64,000 nt of DNA from Mycolicibacterium gadium (lineage in GTDB: Bacteria > Actinomycetota > Actinomycetes > Mycobacteriales > Mycobacteriaceae). The translations under genes and the position numbers were made by a program. The DNA is taken from positions 496,001 to 560,000 of the forward strand of contig NZ_AP022608.1 of NCBI RefSeq assembly GCF_010728925.1, in the 5' to 3' direction. Below are positions 55,541 through 63,733 of the stretch, in pieces. The notes beneath the pieces were generated by a model. That model ran no database searches. It had not been told where the DNA came from and was given only the letters and a program-made list of their open reading frames with translations. Each line of letters opens with the position of its first letter. Position 1 is the stretch's first letter.

Positions 55541-57691
55541 ATGGCTTTCGCTACTGAACATCCTGTGCTGGCGCACTCGGAGTACCGCCCTGTCGACGCC
55601 ATCGTGCGCGCCGGTGGTCGCTTCGAGGTGGTCAGTCCGTACGCCCCGGCGGGAGACCAGCCGGCAGCCATCGACGAACTCGAGCGTCGGGTGCAGGCCG
55701 GGGAGCGCGACATCGTGCTGCTCGGCGCCACCGGTACCGGTAAGTCGGCGACCACGGCCTGGCTCATCGAGCGCCTGCAGCGGCCGACCCTGGTGATGGC
55801 GCCGAACAAGACGCTGGCCGCCCAGCTTGCGAACGAGCTGCGGGAAATGTTGCCGCACAACGCTGTTGAGTATTTCGTTTCGTACTACGACTACTACCAG
55901 CCCGAGGCGTACATCGCTCAGACCGACACCTACATCGAGAAAGACAGCTCGATCAACGACGACGTGGAGCGGCTGCGGCACTCGGCGACGTCGAGCCTGC
56001 TGTCCCGGCGTGACGTGGTCGTGGTCGCGTCGGTGTCGTGCATCTACGGTCTGGGCACCCCACAGTCCTACCTGGACCGGTCGGTGGAACTGCAGGTCGG
56101 CCAGGAGGTCCCGCGTGACGCGCTGCTGCGGCTGCTGGTCGACGTGCAGTACACCCGCAACGACATGTCGTTCACTCGCGGCTCGTTCCGCGTCAGGGGC
56201 GACACGGTCGAGATCATCCCGTCCTACGAGGAACTGGCGGTGCGCATCGAGTTCTTCGGCGACGAGGTCGAGGCGCTGTACTACCTGCACCCGCTGACCG
56301 GCGACGTGGTCCGCAAGGTCGACTCCCTGCGGATCTTCCCGGCAACTCACTACGTGGCGGGTCCGGAGCGGATGGCGCACGCCATCTCCACCATCGAGCA
56401 GGAACTCGAGGAGCGGTTGGCCGAGCTCGAGGGTCAGGGCAAGCTTCTCGAGGCCCAGCGGCTGCGGATGCGCACCAACTACGACGTGGAGATGATGCGG
56501 CAGGTCGGGTTTTGCTCGGGCATCGAGAACTATTCGCGCCACATTGACGCCCGCCCCGCGGGATCGGCGCCGGCGACGCTGATCGACTACTTCCCAGAGG
56601 ACTTCCTGCTGGTCATCGACGAGTCGCACGTGACCGTCCCGCAAATCGGGGGCATGTACGAGGGCGACATGTCCCGTAAGCGCAACCTGGTCGACTTCGG
56701 GTTCCGGCTGCCGTCGGCTGTCGACAACAGGCCGTTGACCTGGGAGGAGTTCGCCGACCGGATCGGTCAGACGGTGTACCTATCGGCCACACCGGGACCC
56801 TACGAGCTGAGTCAGTCCGCCGGTGAGTTCGTCGAGCAGGTGATCCGCCCGACGGGTCTGGTCGACCCGCAGGTGGTGGTCAAACCGACCAAGGGTCAGA
56901 TCGACGACCTGATCGGGGAGATCCGCAAGCGCGCCGAGCGCGACGAGAGAGTGCTGGTCACCACGCTGACCAAGAAGATGGCCGAGGATCTGACCGACTA
57001 TCTGCTCGAGATGGGCATTCGGGTGCGCTACCTGCACTCGGAGGTCGACACGCTGCGCCGCGTCGAACTGCTGCGACAACTCCGGCTCGGTGACTACGAC
57101 GTGCTCGTGGGCATCAACCTGCTGCGCGAGGGGCTCGACCTTCCCGAGGTGTCGTTGGTCGCGATCCTCGACGCCGACAAGGAAGGTTTCCTGCGCTCGC
57201 CGCGAAGCCTGATCCAGACCATCGGCCGCGCGGCGCGCAACGTGTCCGGTGAAGTGCACATGTACGCCGACAAGATCACCGACTCGATGAAGGAAGCCAT
57301 CGACGAGACGGATCGGCGCCGGGCCAAACAGATCGCCTACAACAAGGAACACGGCATCGATCCAAAGCCGTTGCGTAAGAAGATCGCTGACATCCTCGAC
57401 CAGGTTTACCGGGAGGCCGACGATGTCGAGATCGGTGGCTCCGGTCGCAACGCGTCACGTGGCCGTCGCGCGCAGGGTGAGCCGGGCCGCGCCGTCAGCG
57501 CAGGCATCATCGAGGGCCGCGACACCACGAACATGCCGCGCGCCGAGCTGGCCGACCTGATCAGGGATCTGACCGAGCAGATGATGACCGCCGCGCGCGA
57601 TCTGCAGTTCGAGTTGGCGGCGCGAATCCGCGACGAGATTCACGACCTGAAGAAGGAATTGCGCGGTATGGACGCCGCAGGTTTGAAGTAG
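55541..57691 (+). CDS. uvrB: excinuclease ABC subunit B
   Basis: 716 residues, helicase-like damage-recognition subunit of nucleotide excision repair. Walker A GATGTGKS, beta-hairpin motif [20 protein letters not shown], Walker B-type VIDESH, helicase motifs GREGL-like ([20 protein letters not shown]) and QTIGRAARN, and a C-terminal UVR domain for UvrC ([20 protein letters not shown]). ATG 55541 is set by homology and promoter; the open frame begins at 54995. Confidence 0.97.
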   Translation: MAFATEHPVLAHSEYRPVDAIVRAGGRFEVVSPYAPAGDQPAAIDELERRVQAGERDIVLLGATGTGKSATTAWLIERLQRPTLVMAPNKTLAAQLANELREMLPHNAVEYFVSYYDYYQPEAYIAQTDTYIEKDSSINDDVERLRHSATSSLLSRRDVVVVASVSCIYGLGTPQSYLDRSVELQVGQEVPRDALLRLLVDVQYTRNDMSFTRGSFRVRGDTVEIIPSYEELAVRIEFFGDEVEALYYLHPLTGDVVRKVDSLRIFPATHYVAGPERMAHAISTIEQELEERLAELEGQGKLLEAQRLRMRTNYDVEMMRQVGFCSGIENYSRHIDARPAGSAPATLIDYFPEDFLLVIDESHVTVPQIGGMYEGDMSRKRNLVDFGFRLPSAVDNRPLTWEEFADRIGQTVYLSATPGPYELSQSAGEFVEQVIRPTGLVDPQVVVKPTKGQIDDLIGEIRKRAERDERVLVTTLTKKMAEDLTDYLLEMGIRVRYLHSEVDTLRRVELLRQLRLGDYDVLVGINLLREGLDLPEVSLVAILDADKEGFLRSPRSLIQTIGRAARNVSGEVHMYADKITDSMKEAIDETDRRRAKQIAYNKEHGIDPKPLRKKIADILDQVYREADDVEIGGSGRNASRGRRAQGEPGRAVSAGIIEGRDTTNMPRAELADLIRDLTEQMMTAARDLQFELAARIRDEIHDLKKELRGMDAAGLK

Positions 57692-57743
57692 TCAGCCGCC
57701 CAGGCGGTGGAGCCAATGCTCCTCTCCTTGGCCCGTCCGACCA

Positions 57744-57771
57744 AGGCGGGCGGCCCGACCTCCGCCCGCCT
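57744..57771. terminator. bidirectional terminator-like hairpin
   Basis: AGGCGGGCGG (57744-57753) pairs perfectly with CCGCCCGCCT (57762-57771) around an 8-nt loop. A smaller CCTTGG/CCAAGG stem overlaps at 57726-57746. It lies between the convergent uvrB and small secreted protein genes. No T-tract follows. Confidence 0.5.
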
Positions 57772-57815
57772 GCATCGGGTGCTCCACGAGGCCAGTGCAC
57801 GTCCTACGAGCACTC

Positions 57816-58064
57816 TCAGCCGCGAATGATGTCGGGGACCCCCCAACCGGGCCGTGGTGGCGGCGGTGCGGGTTGCGCTGGCTGCGCCACCGGTTCCGGC
57901 GGCGCTGCCGGCGGGGGGTTCTGACCTCCCACGACCGGCCCTGGGTTTGCCACTTCGGGGCTGTCCGAGGGCATTGGAGGCCCTTGCAGCGGGGCCGGTT
58001 CGCATCTCGACCCATTCATCTGTCCACCAGCTCTCCAGCAGCAGAATTTGAGCTCCTCCCTCAT
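57816..58064 (-). CDS. small Cys/Pro-rich protein, second half of a split pair
   Basis: 82 residues from ATG 58064: MREELKFCCWRAGGQMNG, then a Pro/Ala-rich tail ending PGWGVPDIIRG. The KFCC…GG segment is typical of the middle of small exported mycobacterial proteins, but this ORF has no signal peptide. Its ATG overlaps the stop of the upstream ORF as ATGA. Either the two ORFs are translationally coupled or one gene has been split by a frameshift. Function unknown. Confidence 0.5.
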   Translation of the reverse strand: MREELKFCCWRAGGQMNGSRCEPAPLQGPPMPSDSPEVANPGPVVGGQNPPPAAPPEPVAQPAQPAPPPPRPGWGVPDIIRG

Positions 58065-58333
58065 TTGCGCGATAGTGGTCGTGCCTTTTCCATACGTTTT
58101 AACGCCACATTTGCGCAACTCGCGTAGGAGTCGCTGTCCCACTTTCTTTCCGCGTGCGAGACCGCGGGTTCACTGAGGCCGCCGAGCGCCAATGCGAGCG
58201 CCGCTGCCCCGAGCACGGTGGCCGCGGTGGATCGTTTAAACGTGCGCACGCGGTGGGTGACCCTTTCTCTTACTTCGGTTGATGGCTCGTCGAGCGTCCG
58301 GAGAGGCTTGCGGAACTTGTTTCGTGTCCTCAT
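58061..58333 (-). CDS. small exported protein, first half of a split pair
   Basis: 90 residues. A basic N-terminus of about 36 residues, hydrophobic segment TAATVLGAAALALALGGL, and a probable cleavage near VSHA, followed by ERKWDSDSYASCANVALK, a start typical of small secreted mycobacterial proteins. It ends at a TGA that shares bases with the ATG of the next ORF. Homologues I recall continue in one frame into a CC-containing segment, so a single-base shift near 58061-58064 is plausible. Confidence 0.55.
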   Translation of the reverse strand: MRTRNKFRKPLRTLDEPSTEVRERVTHRVRTFKRSTAATVLGAAALALALGGLSEPAVSHAERKWDSDSYASCANVALKRMEKARPLSRK

Positions 58334-58561
58334 GTGGGTTCCTTAGTTGATGAGTTTTCTGACGCGTTCATGTCCGGCCGCACGGAACAGCCGGGGTCAC
58401 GCCGCAAACGTAGAAGCGGCCACGTCCGCCGCGCATCGCCCAATGCGGCCATCTTCGGTGGATGGCCCGTTTCGGCTATCTCACAAGATTCCGCGATGCG
58501 CGGCCTCCGCCACGGCCGCAGTCCTCAAGGTGCGGCCCAGCTTGCGGCGGCCGTTTTCGGC
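58334..58561. other. intergenic stretch between divergent genes
   Basis: About 228 bases upstream of both the small secreted gene and the MFS gene. The short frames in it are compositional shadows. No hairpin or known operator is evident apart from the MFS promoter at its right end. Confidence 0.4.
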
Positions 58562-58592
58562 TTGACCTGAATCGAGGTTGAGCTTCTAACGT
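58562..58592 (+). promoter_or_regulatory. predicted promoter of the MFS gene
   Basis: TTGACC (58562-58567), 19-bp spacer, TAACGT (58587-58592), then 7 nt to GTG 58600. The -35 is a near-consensus SigA-type hexamer. A leaderless start at 58600 is implied. Confidence 0.5.
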
Positions 58593-58599
58593 GGTCCTC

Positions 58600-59991
58600 G
58601 TGACTGACACTGTGGGCCTTCGCACCGGCGCCTGGCGGGAGCTGCTGGGTCCGAAGAACCTCGGGGCGTCGACTGTGCTGGCCGGTGGGGTGGCGCTGTA
58701 CGCCACCAACGAGTTCCTCACCATCAGCCTGCTGCCCAGTACGGTCGCCGACATCGGCGGCCAGCGCCTCTATGTCTGGGTGACCACGGTGTACCTGGTC
58801 GCCTCGGTCGTGGCGGCGACCACCGTGAGCGCTGTTCTCGCGCGGGTGGGTCCCCGCTGGGCGTACCTATCCGGACTCGCGGTGTTCGCGCTGGGCAGCC
58901 TGTTCTGCGCGCTGGCGCCGACGATGGAACTGCTACTCGTCGGTCGTGTGGTCCAGGGCGCAGCGGGCGGATTGCTCGCAGGGCTTGGCTACGCGGTGAT
59001 CAATTCCACGCTGCCGCAATCACTCTGGACCAAGGCATCGGCCCTCGTCTCGGCGATGTGGGGTGTCGGTACTCTACTCGGCCCTGCGACCGGCGGTCTG
59101 TTTGCGCAATACGGTTCGTGGCGTTGGGCTTTCGGTGTGCTGGTCGGGCTGGCCGTGGGGATCGCTGTGCTGGTGCCGTTCGCGCTGCCCGCCCGGACGG
59201 ACGTCCCGGTACGGGACCGCATCCCGGTGTGGTCGCTGCTGCTGCTCGGTTCCGCGGCCTTGGCGATCAGCGTCGCGGGGGTTCCGCGGAACGTCGCCTG
59301 GACCATCGCGCTGGTCGCGCTGGGCGCGATTCTGATCGCGGTGTTCTTGATCGTCGATCGTCGTGCGACCGCGGCGGTCTTGCCGCCCACGGCGTTTCGG
59401 CCCGGCCCGCTGAAGTGGATGTACCTCACCCTCGGCATCTTGATGGCCGCGACAATGGTCGACCTGTACGTGCCGTTCTTCGGTCAGCGGCTGGCGCACC
59501 TGACACCCGTCGCGGCGGGATTCCTCGGGGTGGCGCTGGCGATCGGCTGGACGTTCAGCGAGATCGTGAGCGCATCGGTCTCCCGGACGAAAATGGTGAA
59601 GCGGATCGTCGCCGTCGCACCGCTGGTGATGGCCGTCGGGCTGGCGCTGGCGGCGGTGAGTCAGTTCGAGGACGCATCGGGCTGGCTGATCGCGGTCTGG
59701 GTGGCGGCGCTGGCGCTGACGGGCGTGGGAGTCGGTATGGCGTGGCCACACCTGTCGGCGTGGGCGATGGGCAGTGTCGACGATGCGAGCGAGGGCGGCC
59801 GCGCGGCGGCGGCGATCAACACTGTGCAACTGATCTTCGGAGCGTTCGGGGCCGGGGTGGCGGGCATCGTGGTCAACGCCACCGACCAGGGCGGTGCGAC
59901 GGCGGCGCGCTGGCTGTTCGCCACGTTCGCGGTGCTGGCTGTCGTCGGTGTCGTCGCCTCTACGAAAAGTGGTAGTCGGACAACGTCATAG
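58600..59991 (+). CDS. MFS transporter, 14-TM drug/solute exporter type (Rv1634-type)
   Basis: 463 residues from GTG 58600 (58591 also possible). About 12-14 transmembrane helices; motif A-like loop [12 protein letters not shown] and motif C-like [20 protein letters not shown], the antiporter signature. Such carriers exchange protons for drugs or metabolites. The position after uvrB matches M. tuberculosis Rv1634. The last 6 bp overlap the convergent nucleosidase gene. Confidence 0.87.
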   Translation: MTDTVGLRTGAWRELLGPKNLGASTVLAGGVALYATNEFLTISLLPSTVADIGGQRLYVWVTTVYLVASVVAATTVSAVLARVGPRWAYLSGLAVFALGSLFCALAPTMELLLVGRVVQGAAGGLLAGLGYAVINSTLPQSLWTKASALVSAMWGVGTLLGPATGGLFAQYGSWRWAFGVLVGLAVGIAVLVPFALPARTDVPVRDRIPVWSLLLLGSAALAISVAGVPRNVAWTIALVALGAILIAVFLIVDRRATAAVLPPTAFRPGPLKWMYLTLGILMAATMVDLYVPFFGQRLAHLTPVAAGFLGVALAIGWTFSEIVSASVSRTKMVKRIVAVAPLVMAVGLALAAVSQFEDASGWLIAVWVAALALTGVGVGMAWPHLSAWAMGSVDDASEGGRAAAAINTVQLIFGAFGAGVAGIVVNATDQGGATAARWLFATFAVLAVVGVVASTKSGSRTTS

Positions 59992-60702
59992 CACCGGCAG
60001 CAGGCGGCGCAGGATCGTGGCGGATGTTGCCGACGCCTGGTTGACGAATGCGGTGAAGTCGAAAAGCGCGTTTCCGCCGGCGAGGTCGGATAGCGCGCGG
60101 ATGACCAACCAGGGAAGACCGAACGCCTCGCAGACTTGCGCGACCGCACCACCCTCCATTTCGATCGCCCTGCCTCCGAACTCGGCGAGCAGCCACTCCC
60201 GCGTGGAATCGCAATTCAGATACTGGTCGCCGGTAAGGACTGTGCCGTAGACGATTTGACCGGGAAGCGACATGCCGGCGAGGCGGTCCTTGACCCTGCC
60301 GAAAAGCTCGGGATCCACCGGATAGCCGAGGCGATCGGTTTCGTTGATGATCGGCGCGTGGCCCGGTTGATAGGGGCGGATCTTCTCGTTCTCGAGGACA
60401 CCGGCGTCGTGCTGGACGATGCGGTCGGCCACGACGACGTCACCGATCGACAGCGCGGGGTCGAGCCCGCCTGCCACACCGGAGAAAATGACTGTGCGGC
60501 AACCGAACCGGTCGGCCAGCAGCGTGGTGACGATCGCTGCGTTGACCTTGCCCATCCCGGACCCAGCCAAGACGACGTCGTGGCCGTCGAGGACGCCGGT
60601 GACGAACCGGGTGTGCGCTCTGGCTTCGGAGTGGGTTTCCGCCAGATCGCCGCGCAGCGCGTCGAGTTCCTGCGGGACGGCGCAGATGAGTCCGATGGTC
60701 AC
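59986..60702 (-). CDS. mtn: 5'-methylthioadenosine/S-adenosylhomocysteine nucleosidase
   Basis: 238 residues. Cleaves adenine from MTA and SAH in the methionine/SAM salvage route. Catalytic Glu in [11 protein letters not shown], the substrate segment [12 protein letters not shown] with ribose-binding Met-Glu, and catalytic Asp in [27 protein letters not shown] is the family phosphorylase loop. It is 18 bp downstream of mgtC on the same strand. Confidence 0.92.
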   Translation of the reverse strand: MTIGLICAVPQELDALRGDLAETHSEARAHTRFVTGVLDGHDVVLAGSGMGKVNAAIVTTLLADRFGCRTVIFSGVAGGLDPALSIGDVVVADRIVQHDAGVLENEKIRPYQPGHAPIINETDRLGYPVDPELFGRVKDRLAGMSLPGQIVYGTVLTGDQYLNCDSTREWLLAEFGGRAIEMEGGAVAQVCEAFGLPWLVIRALSDLAGGNALFDFTAFVNQASATSATILRRLLPVL

Positions 60703-60720
60703 AGTGCATTCTGACGCGGC

Positions 60721-61452
60721 CTAATCTGGGTCGTCGTCGAACTGGTGGATTCCGATGACACCGTCGATTCCGCCCAGGACCATCGGCGCGTTCACGATCC
60801 CTCTGCCCGAGAGCGTCATCAGGACGCCGGCGTGTCCTGGGTCAGCCGACAGTTCCGCGCTGTCGGCTGCGAGGTCGGTGAGTTGCCATTGCCGCCGCTC
60901 GCACGCTTGTAGAAGACGACTCAGCACACCTTGACCTTCCCGGTAGCTGACGTGCATGGTCACCGATCCGCTCAGTCGGGAGGTGAGCCAGCGGGCCAGC
61001 GGCAGGAAGCCGACGACGACGAGGAAATGCATGGCTGTCACGGTGACCGCGAGCAGAAGCAGACCGGACCCGGCCGCCATGCCGATCGCCGCGGACTCCC
61101 AGACGGCCGCAGCGGTGGTCAGCCCGTGTACCGAGCCTCGGCGGAAGATGATGATGCCGGCACCGAGAAAGCCGATGCCCGAAACGATCTGGGCGGCGAC
61201 ACGGGACGGGTCGACAACGACGAGTCCGTCCTGCAGAACGTCCTGGAAGCCGTACTTGCTGACCAGCAGGATCAGGGCCGAGGCCGTGCCGACGATCGTC
61301 TGTGTGCGCACGCCGGCGCTTTTACCCTGGAGTTCGCGTTCGAGACCGATCAGCGCCGTGAGCCCGAACGCGACGAATAGCTCGACGATCTGGCGCGTGC
61401 CCTGCCCGGGACCGCCGAAGAACGGTGGATCGGCGGCCAACAAGACATCCAT
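60721..61452 (-). CDS. mgtC: MgtC/SapB-family membrane protein
   Basis: 243 residues. About four to five N-terminal helices with the MgtC signature GLERELQGKSAGVRTQTIVG and GIGFLGAGIIIFRRGSVHGLTTAA, then a soluble ACT-like C-terminal domain (VTMHVSYREGQGVLSRLLQA). MgtC aids growth in low magnesium and virulence in several pathogens, partly by affecting ATP synthase. ATG 61452 is preferred over GTG 61458. No magnesium riboswitch is recognisable upstream. Confidence 0.88.
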   Translation of the reverse strand: MDVLLAADPPFFGGPGQGTRQIVELFVAFGLTALIGLERELQGKSAGVRTQTIVGTASALILLVSKYGFQDVLQDGLVVVDPSRVAAQIVSGIGFLGAGIIIFRRGSVHGLTTAAAVWESAAIGMAAGSGLLLLAVTVTAMHFLVVVGFLPLARWLTSRLSGSVTMHVSYREGQGVLSRLLQACERRQWQLTDLAADSAELSADPGHAGVLMTLSGRGIVNAPMVLGGIDGVIGIHQFDDDPD

Positions 61453-61568
61453 CCGCACAAATTAACCCCCGGGACCAGTGCACTGACGGTTCGGCGCGCC
61501 GTCGGTTCGCATCATCGCGATTGCAACGGTGGGCGTGGGCGCGGCACCGTGGCACCGTCAAGGCCAAC

Positions 61569-61642
61569 GCGGGTGTGGCTGAGAGGCAAGGCACCGGCCT
61601 GCAAAGCCGTTTACACGGGTTCGAATCCCGTCACTCGCTCCA
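61569..61642 (+). tRNA. tRNA-Cys (GCA)
   Basis: Cloverleaf with acceptor GCGGGTG/CACTCGC, anticodon loop CTGCAAA (GCA), T arm ACGGG-TTCGAAT-CCCGT, discriminator U73 (typical and important for Cys identity) and an encoded CCA at 61640-61642. Confidence 0.95.
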
Positions 61643-61654
61643 GGAGATCATGGT

Positions 61655-61660
61655 TAACAT
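61655..61660 (+). promoter_or_regulatory. -10 element of the Rv0910-like gene
   Basis: TAACAT ends 6 nt before GTG 61667, a leaderless arrangement. Its -35 would fall at the 3' end of tRNA-Cys. Read-through from the tRNA is the alternative. Confidence 0.4.
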
Positions 61661-61666
61661 CTGAGC

Positions 61667-62101
61667 GTGGCCAAGCTCGAGCTGTCGCGTGACCTGTCGT
61701 TGAGCCCCGAGGATGCGTGGCTTCACGTGTCCGACCTGAATTCACTCGGCGACTGGCTGTCGATGCACGAGGGTTGGCGTAGTGAGCTGCCCTCGGAGCT
61801 GGAAGAGGGCACGTCGATCGTCGGCGTGGCGGGTGCCAAGGGGATGCGCAACCGTGTCAAGTGGACGATCCGCGAATACGATCCGCCGCGGCTGATCGCC
61901 ATCACCGGGGACGGCGTCGGCGGAACGAAGTACGCACTGAAGATGACGGTGAAGCCGACCAAGCAGGGGTGTTCGTTCACGATGAAGATGGAACTGGGCG
62001 GTGCACCGCTGTTCGGGCCCATCGGAATGGCGGCGGTGCGGGCGGTGAAGGGCGACCTCGAACGGTCGATACGCACATTCGAAACGCTGTACGCTCAATA
62101 A
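61667..62101 (+). CDS. SRPBCC protein, Rv0910-like toxin family (no antitoxin nearby)
   Basis: 144 residues, START/polyketide-cyclase-like fold: LELSRDLSLSPEDAWLHVSD, GVAGAKGMRNRVKWTIREYD, GVGGTKYALKMTVKPT, ending IRTFETLYAQ. It resembles Rv0910, described as the toxin of a type II module with Rv0909. Rv0909-type antitoxins are short genes directly upstream; here the upstream neighbour is tRNA-Cys, so this copy is solitary and may simply bind a lipid-like ligand. A small GCTGAA/TTCAGC hairpin follows at 62109-62125. Confidence 0.75.
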   Translation: MAKLELSRDLSLSPEDAWLHVSDLNSLGDWLSMHEGWRSELPSELEEGTSIVGVAGAKGMRNRVKWTIREYDPPRLIAITGDGVGGTKYALKMTVKPTKQGCSFTMKMELGGAPLFGPIGMAAVRAVKGDLERSIRTFETLYAQ

Positions 62102-62181
62102 CGCTGCGGCTGAATCACGTTCAGCGTACATAGCGACGTCACGGAAACGGCTATGCGAGCCGGCGATACGCCCGCCGTCTG

Positions 62182-63042
62182 CTAGCGACGCAGCGAGTCG
62201 AATATCTCCCGGTAGTGCAGGTGCGCGACGAAGTGTCCGCCGTCGCGAATGTTCAAGGTCGCGTTCGGGATTCGTGATGCGAGGCGCTGCGGCCAACTCG
62301 GGTTGACCAGTTGGTCGTCAGTGCCCGCCCAGATTTCGACGGGTACGTCGAGGTCTTCGGGTGCAAACCCCCAGGGTCGCATCCATGCGCGGTATTCTTC
62401 GACGGCGCCTGCCGGTTGGCACATCGCTTCGCGCGACATCCTCGAAAACGTCCGGAATCCCTCGCCGCGGATGACAGCGCCGTCGGCCTGCCCCAAATCA
62501 CGTGCGGCGAGGCGGCCGTACAGCACGGGGGCCAGCCGTGGCGCAAGTCCCATGATTCGAAACCACTGTCGCGCCAGCCACGGCGCGCGCTCGGACATGC
62601 GGGTGAGGTATCGGTCCATCGCGGGCAGTTGATCGAACACCCCGGATTCGGTCAGCGGCAGTGCCCCGGCGACGATCGCGACCCGGCTCACCCTGTCACG
62701 CAGGGCGTGTCCGACCGCCGCCGCGTACTGTCCGCCCATCGACCAGCCCATCACGGCGAACCGATCCACACCGAGTCGGTCGAGCAAGTCTTCGACATCT
62801 GATGCCCAGCTCAATGTGGTGCGCCCGGGATCTGGATCTGAGCGCCCGACACCGGGCCGGTCCGGTGAGATCAGCCGAATCCCGGCCGCTGCGGCGACGT
62901 CGTCTGCCGATTCGACGTCGAGGCGGCAGGCAAGGCCACCGTGTGCGTTGACGACCACGAAGCCATCGGGCGTGCCGTATTCGGAATAGGCCATCGATCG
63001 TCCGTCGCGGAGACGGATGCGGCGCGCAACCGTGGCCTCCAT
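62182..63042 (-). CDS. alpha/beta hydrolase
   Basis: 286 residues from ATG 63042 (the open frame continues upstream inside udgX). Nucleophile elbow VMGWSMGGQYA, acid in EIWAGTDDQLVNP, histidine in IRDGGHFVAHLH; oxyanion region NAHGGLACR and DRPGVGRSDP. Members are esterases, lipases or C-C hydrolases; the substrate is unclear. It begins 14 bp after udgX on the same strand and is probably co-transcribed with it. Confidence 0.85.
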   Translation of the reverse strand: MEATVARRIRLRDGRSMAYSEYGTPDGFVVVNAHGGLACRLDVESADDVAAAAGIRLISPDRPGVGRSDPDPGRTTLSWASDVEDLLDRLGVDRFAVMGWSMGGQYAAAVGHALRDRVSRVAIVAGALPLTESGVFDQLPAMDRYLTRMSERAPWLARQWFRIMGLAPRLAPVLYGRLAARDLGQADGAVIRGEGFRTFSRMSREAMCQPAGAVEEYRAWMRPWGFAPEDLDVPVEIWAGTDDQLVNPSWPQRLASRIPNATLNIRDGGHFVAHLHYREIFDSLRR

Positions 63043-63056
63043 GCACTGATGATGGC

Positions 63057-63704
63057 CTAGGAGGCCAGCAGGTCGGCCGCGAATCGCAGATCCGACACCA
63101 GCGCGTCGAATGCCTTCTCGCGGTCCTCTGGACGGCCGCGCAGCACCGACGACGGGTGTGCGGTCGCCACGATCTGCGGATCGAACGCGACATCGTCGGA
63201 GTCGGGCAGGTGCAGCACCTCGCCGCGATGGGCGGTGAGCCGAAATCCGCTGCCCATCAGCGATTGTGCGGCCGTCGCGCCGAGCATTACCAGCACCTTG
63301 GGCTGCACGGCCATCAGCTCGGCGAGCAGCCACGGCCGGCAGGCCACCACCTCGGTTCGACTCGGTGTCTTGTGGATGCGGCGCTTGCCACGCTCGGGAA
63401 GCGTGTACTTGAAGTGTTTGACCGCATTCGTGACATACAGCCGATCTCGTTCCACGCCGGCCGCCACCAGGGCCTTGTCGAGCAGCTTGCCCGCAGGCCC
63501 GACGAATGGCTCGCCGGCCCTGTCCTCCTGATCGCCGGGCTGTTCGCCGACCAGCATGAGGTCCGCTGCAGCCGAACCGGCGCCGAACACCGTCTGGGTT
63601 GCGTCCAGGTACAGGTCGCAGCCCTTACAGCTGTTCGCGGCCGCTGCGAGATCCGGTAGGTCGCGGCTGTCGGGAACGAACTCGGCCGCGGTATGCGCTG
63701 CCAT
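63057..63704 (-). CDS. udgX: UdgX-type uracil-DNA glycosylase
   Basis: 215 residues of the family 4-like uracil-DNA glycosylase fold: VGEQPGDQEDRAGEPFVGPAG (active-site loop), CKGC (Cys26, Cys29) and Cys122 for a 4Fe-4S cluster, and HPSSVLR near the end. The defining UdgX insertion K107-R-R-I-H111 (GKRRIHKTPSRTEV) is present; in M. smegmatis UdgX the histidine of this loop becomes covalently attached to DNA at the uracil site. His97 (NAVKHFK) occupies what looks like the remaining cluster-ligand position. It is a suicide-type repair enzyme or damage marker, and precedes the alpha/beta hydrolase gene. Confidence 0.9.
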   Translation of the reverse strand: MAAHTAAEFVPDSRDLPDLAAAANSCKGCDLYLDATQTVFGAGSAAADLMLVGEQPGDQEDRAGEPFVGPAGKLLDKALVAAGVERDRLYVTNAVKHFKYTLPERGKRRIHKTPSRTEVVACRPWLLAELMAVQPKVLVMLGATAAQSLMGSGFRLTAHRGEVLHLPDSDDVAFDPQIVATAHPSSVLRGRPEDREKAFDALVSDLRFAADLLAS

Positions 63705-63733
63705 GTCCGGCGGTTACCCGCCGATCGGCGCCG

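Noticed and set aside
61459..61568. Magnesium-sensing leader (M-box) upstream of mgtC
   Set aside because: The 110-bp region shared with tRNA-Cys is too short and shows none of the conserved M-box stems.
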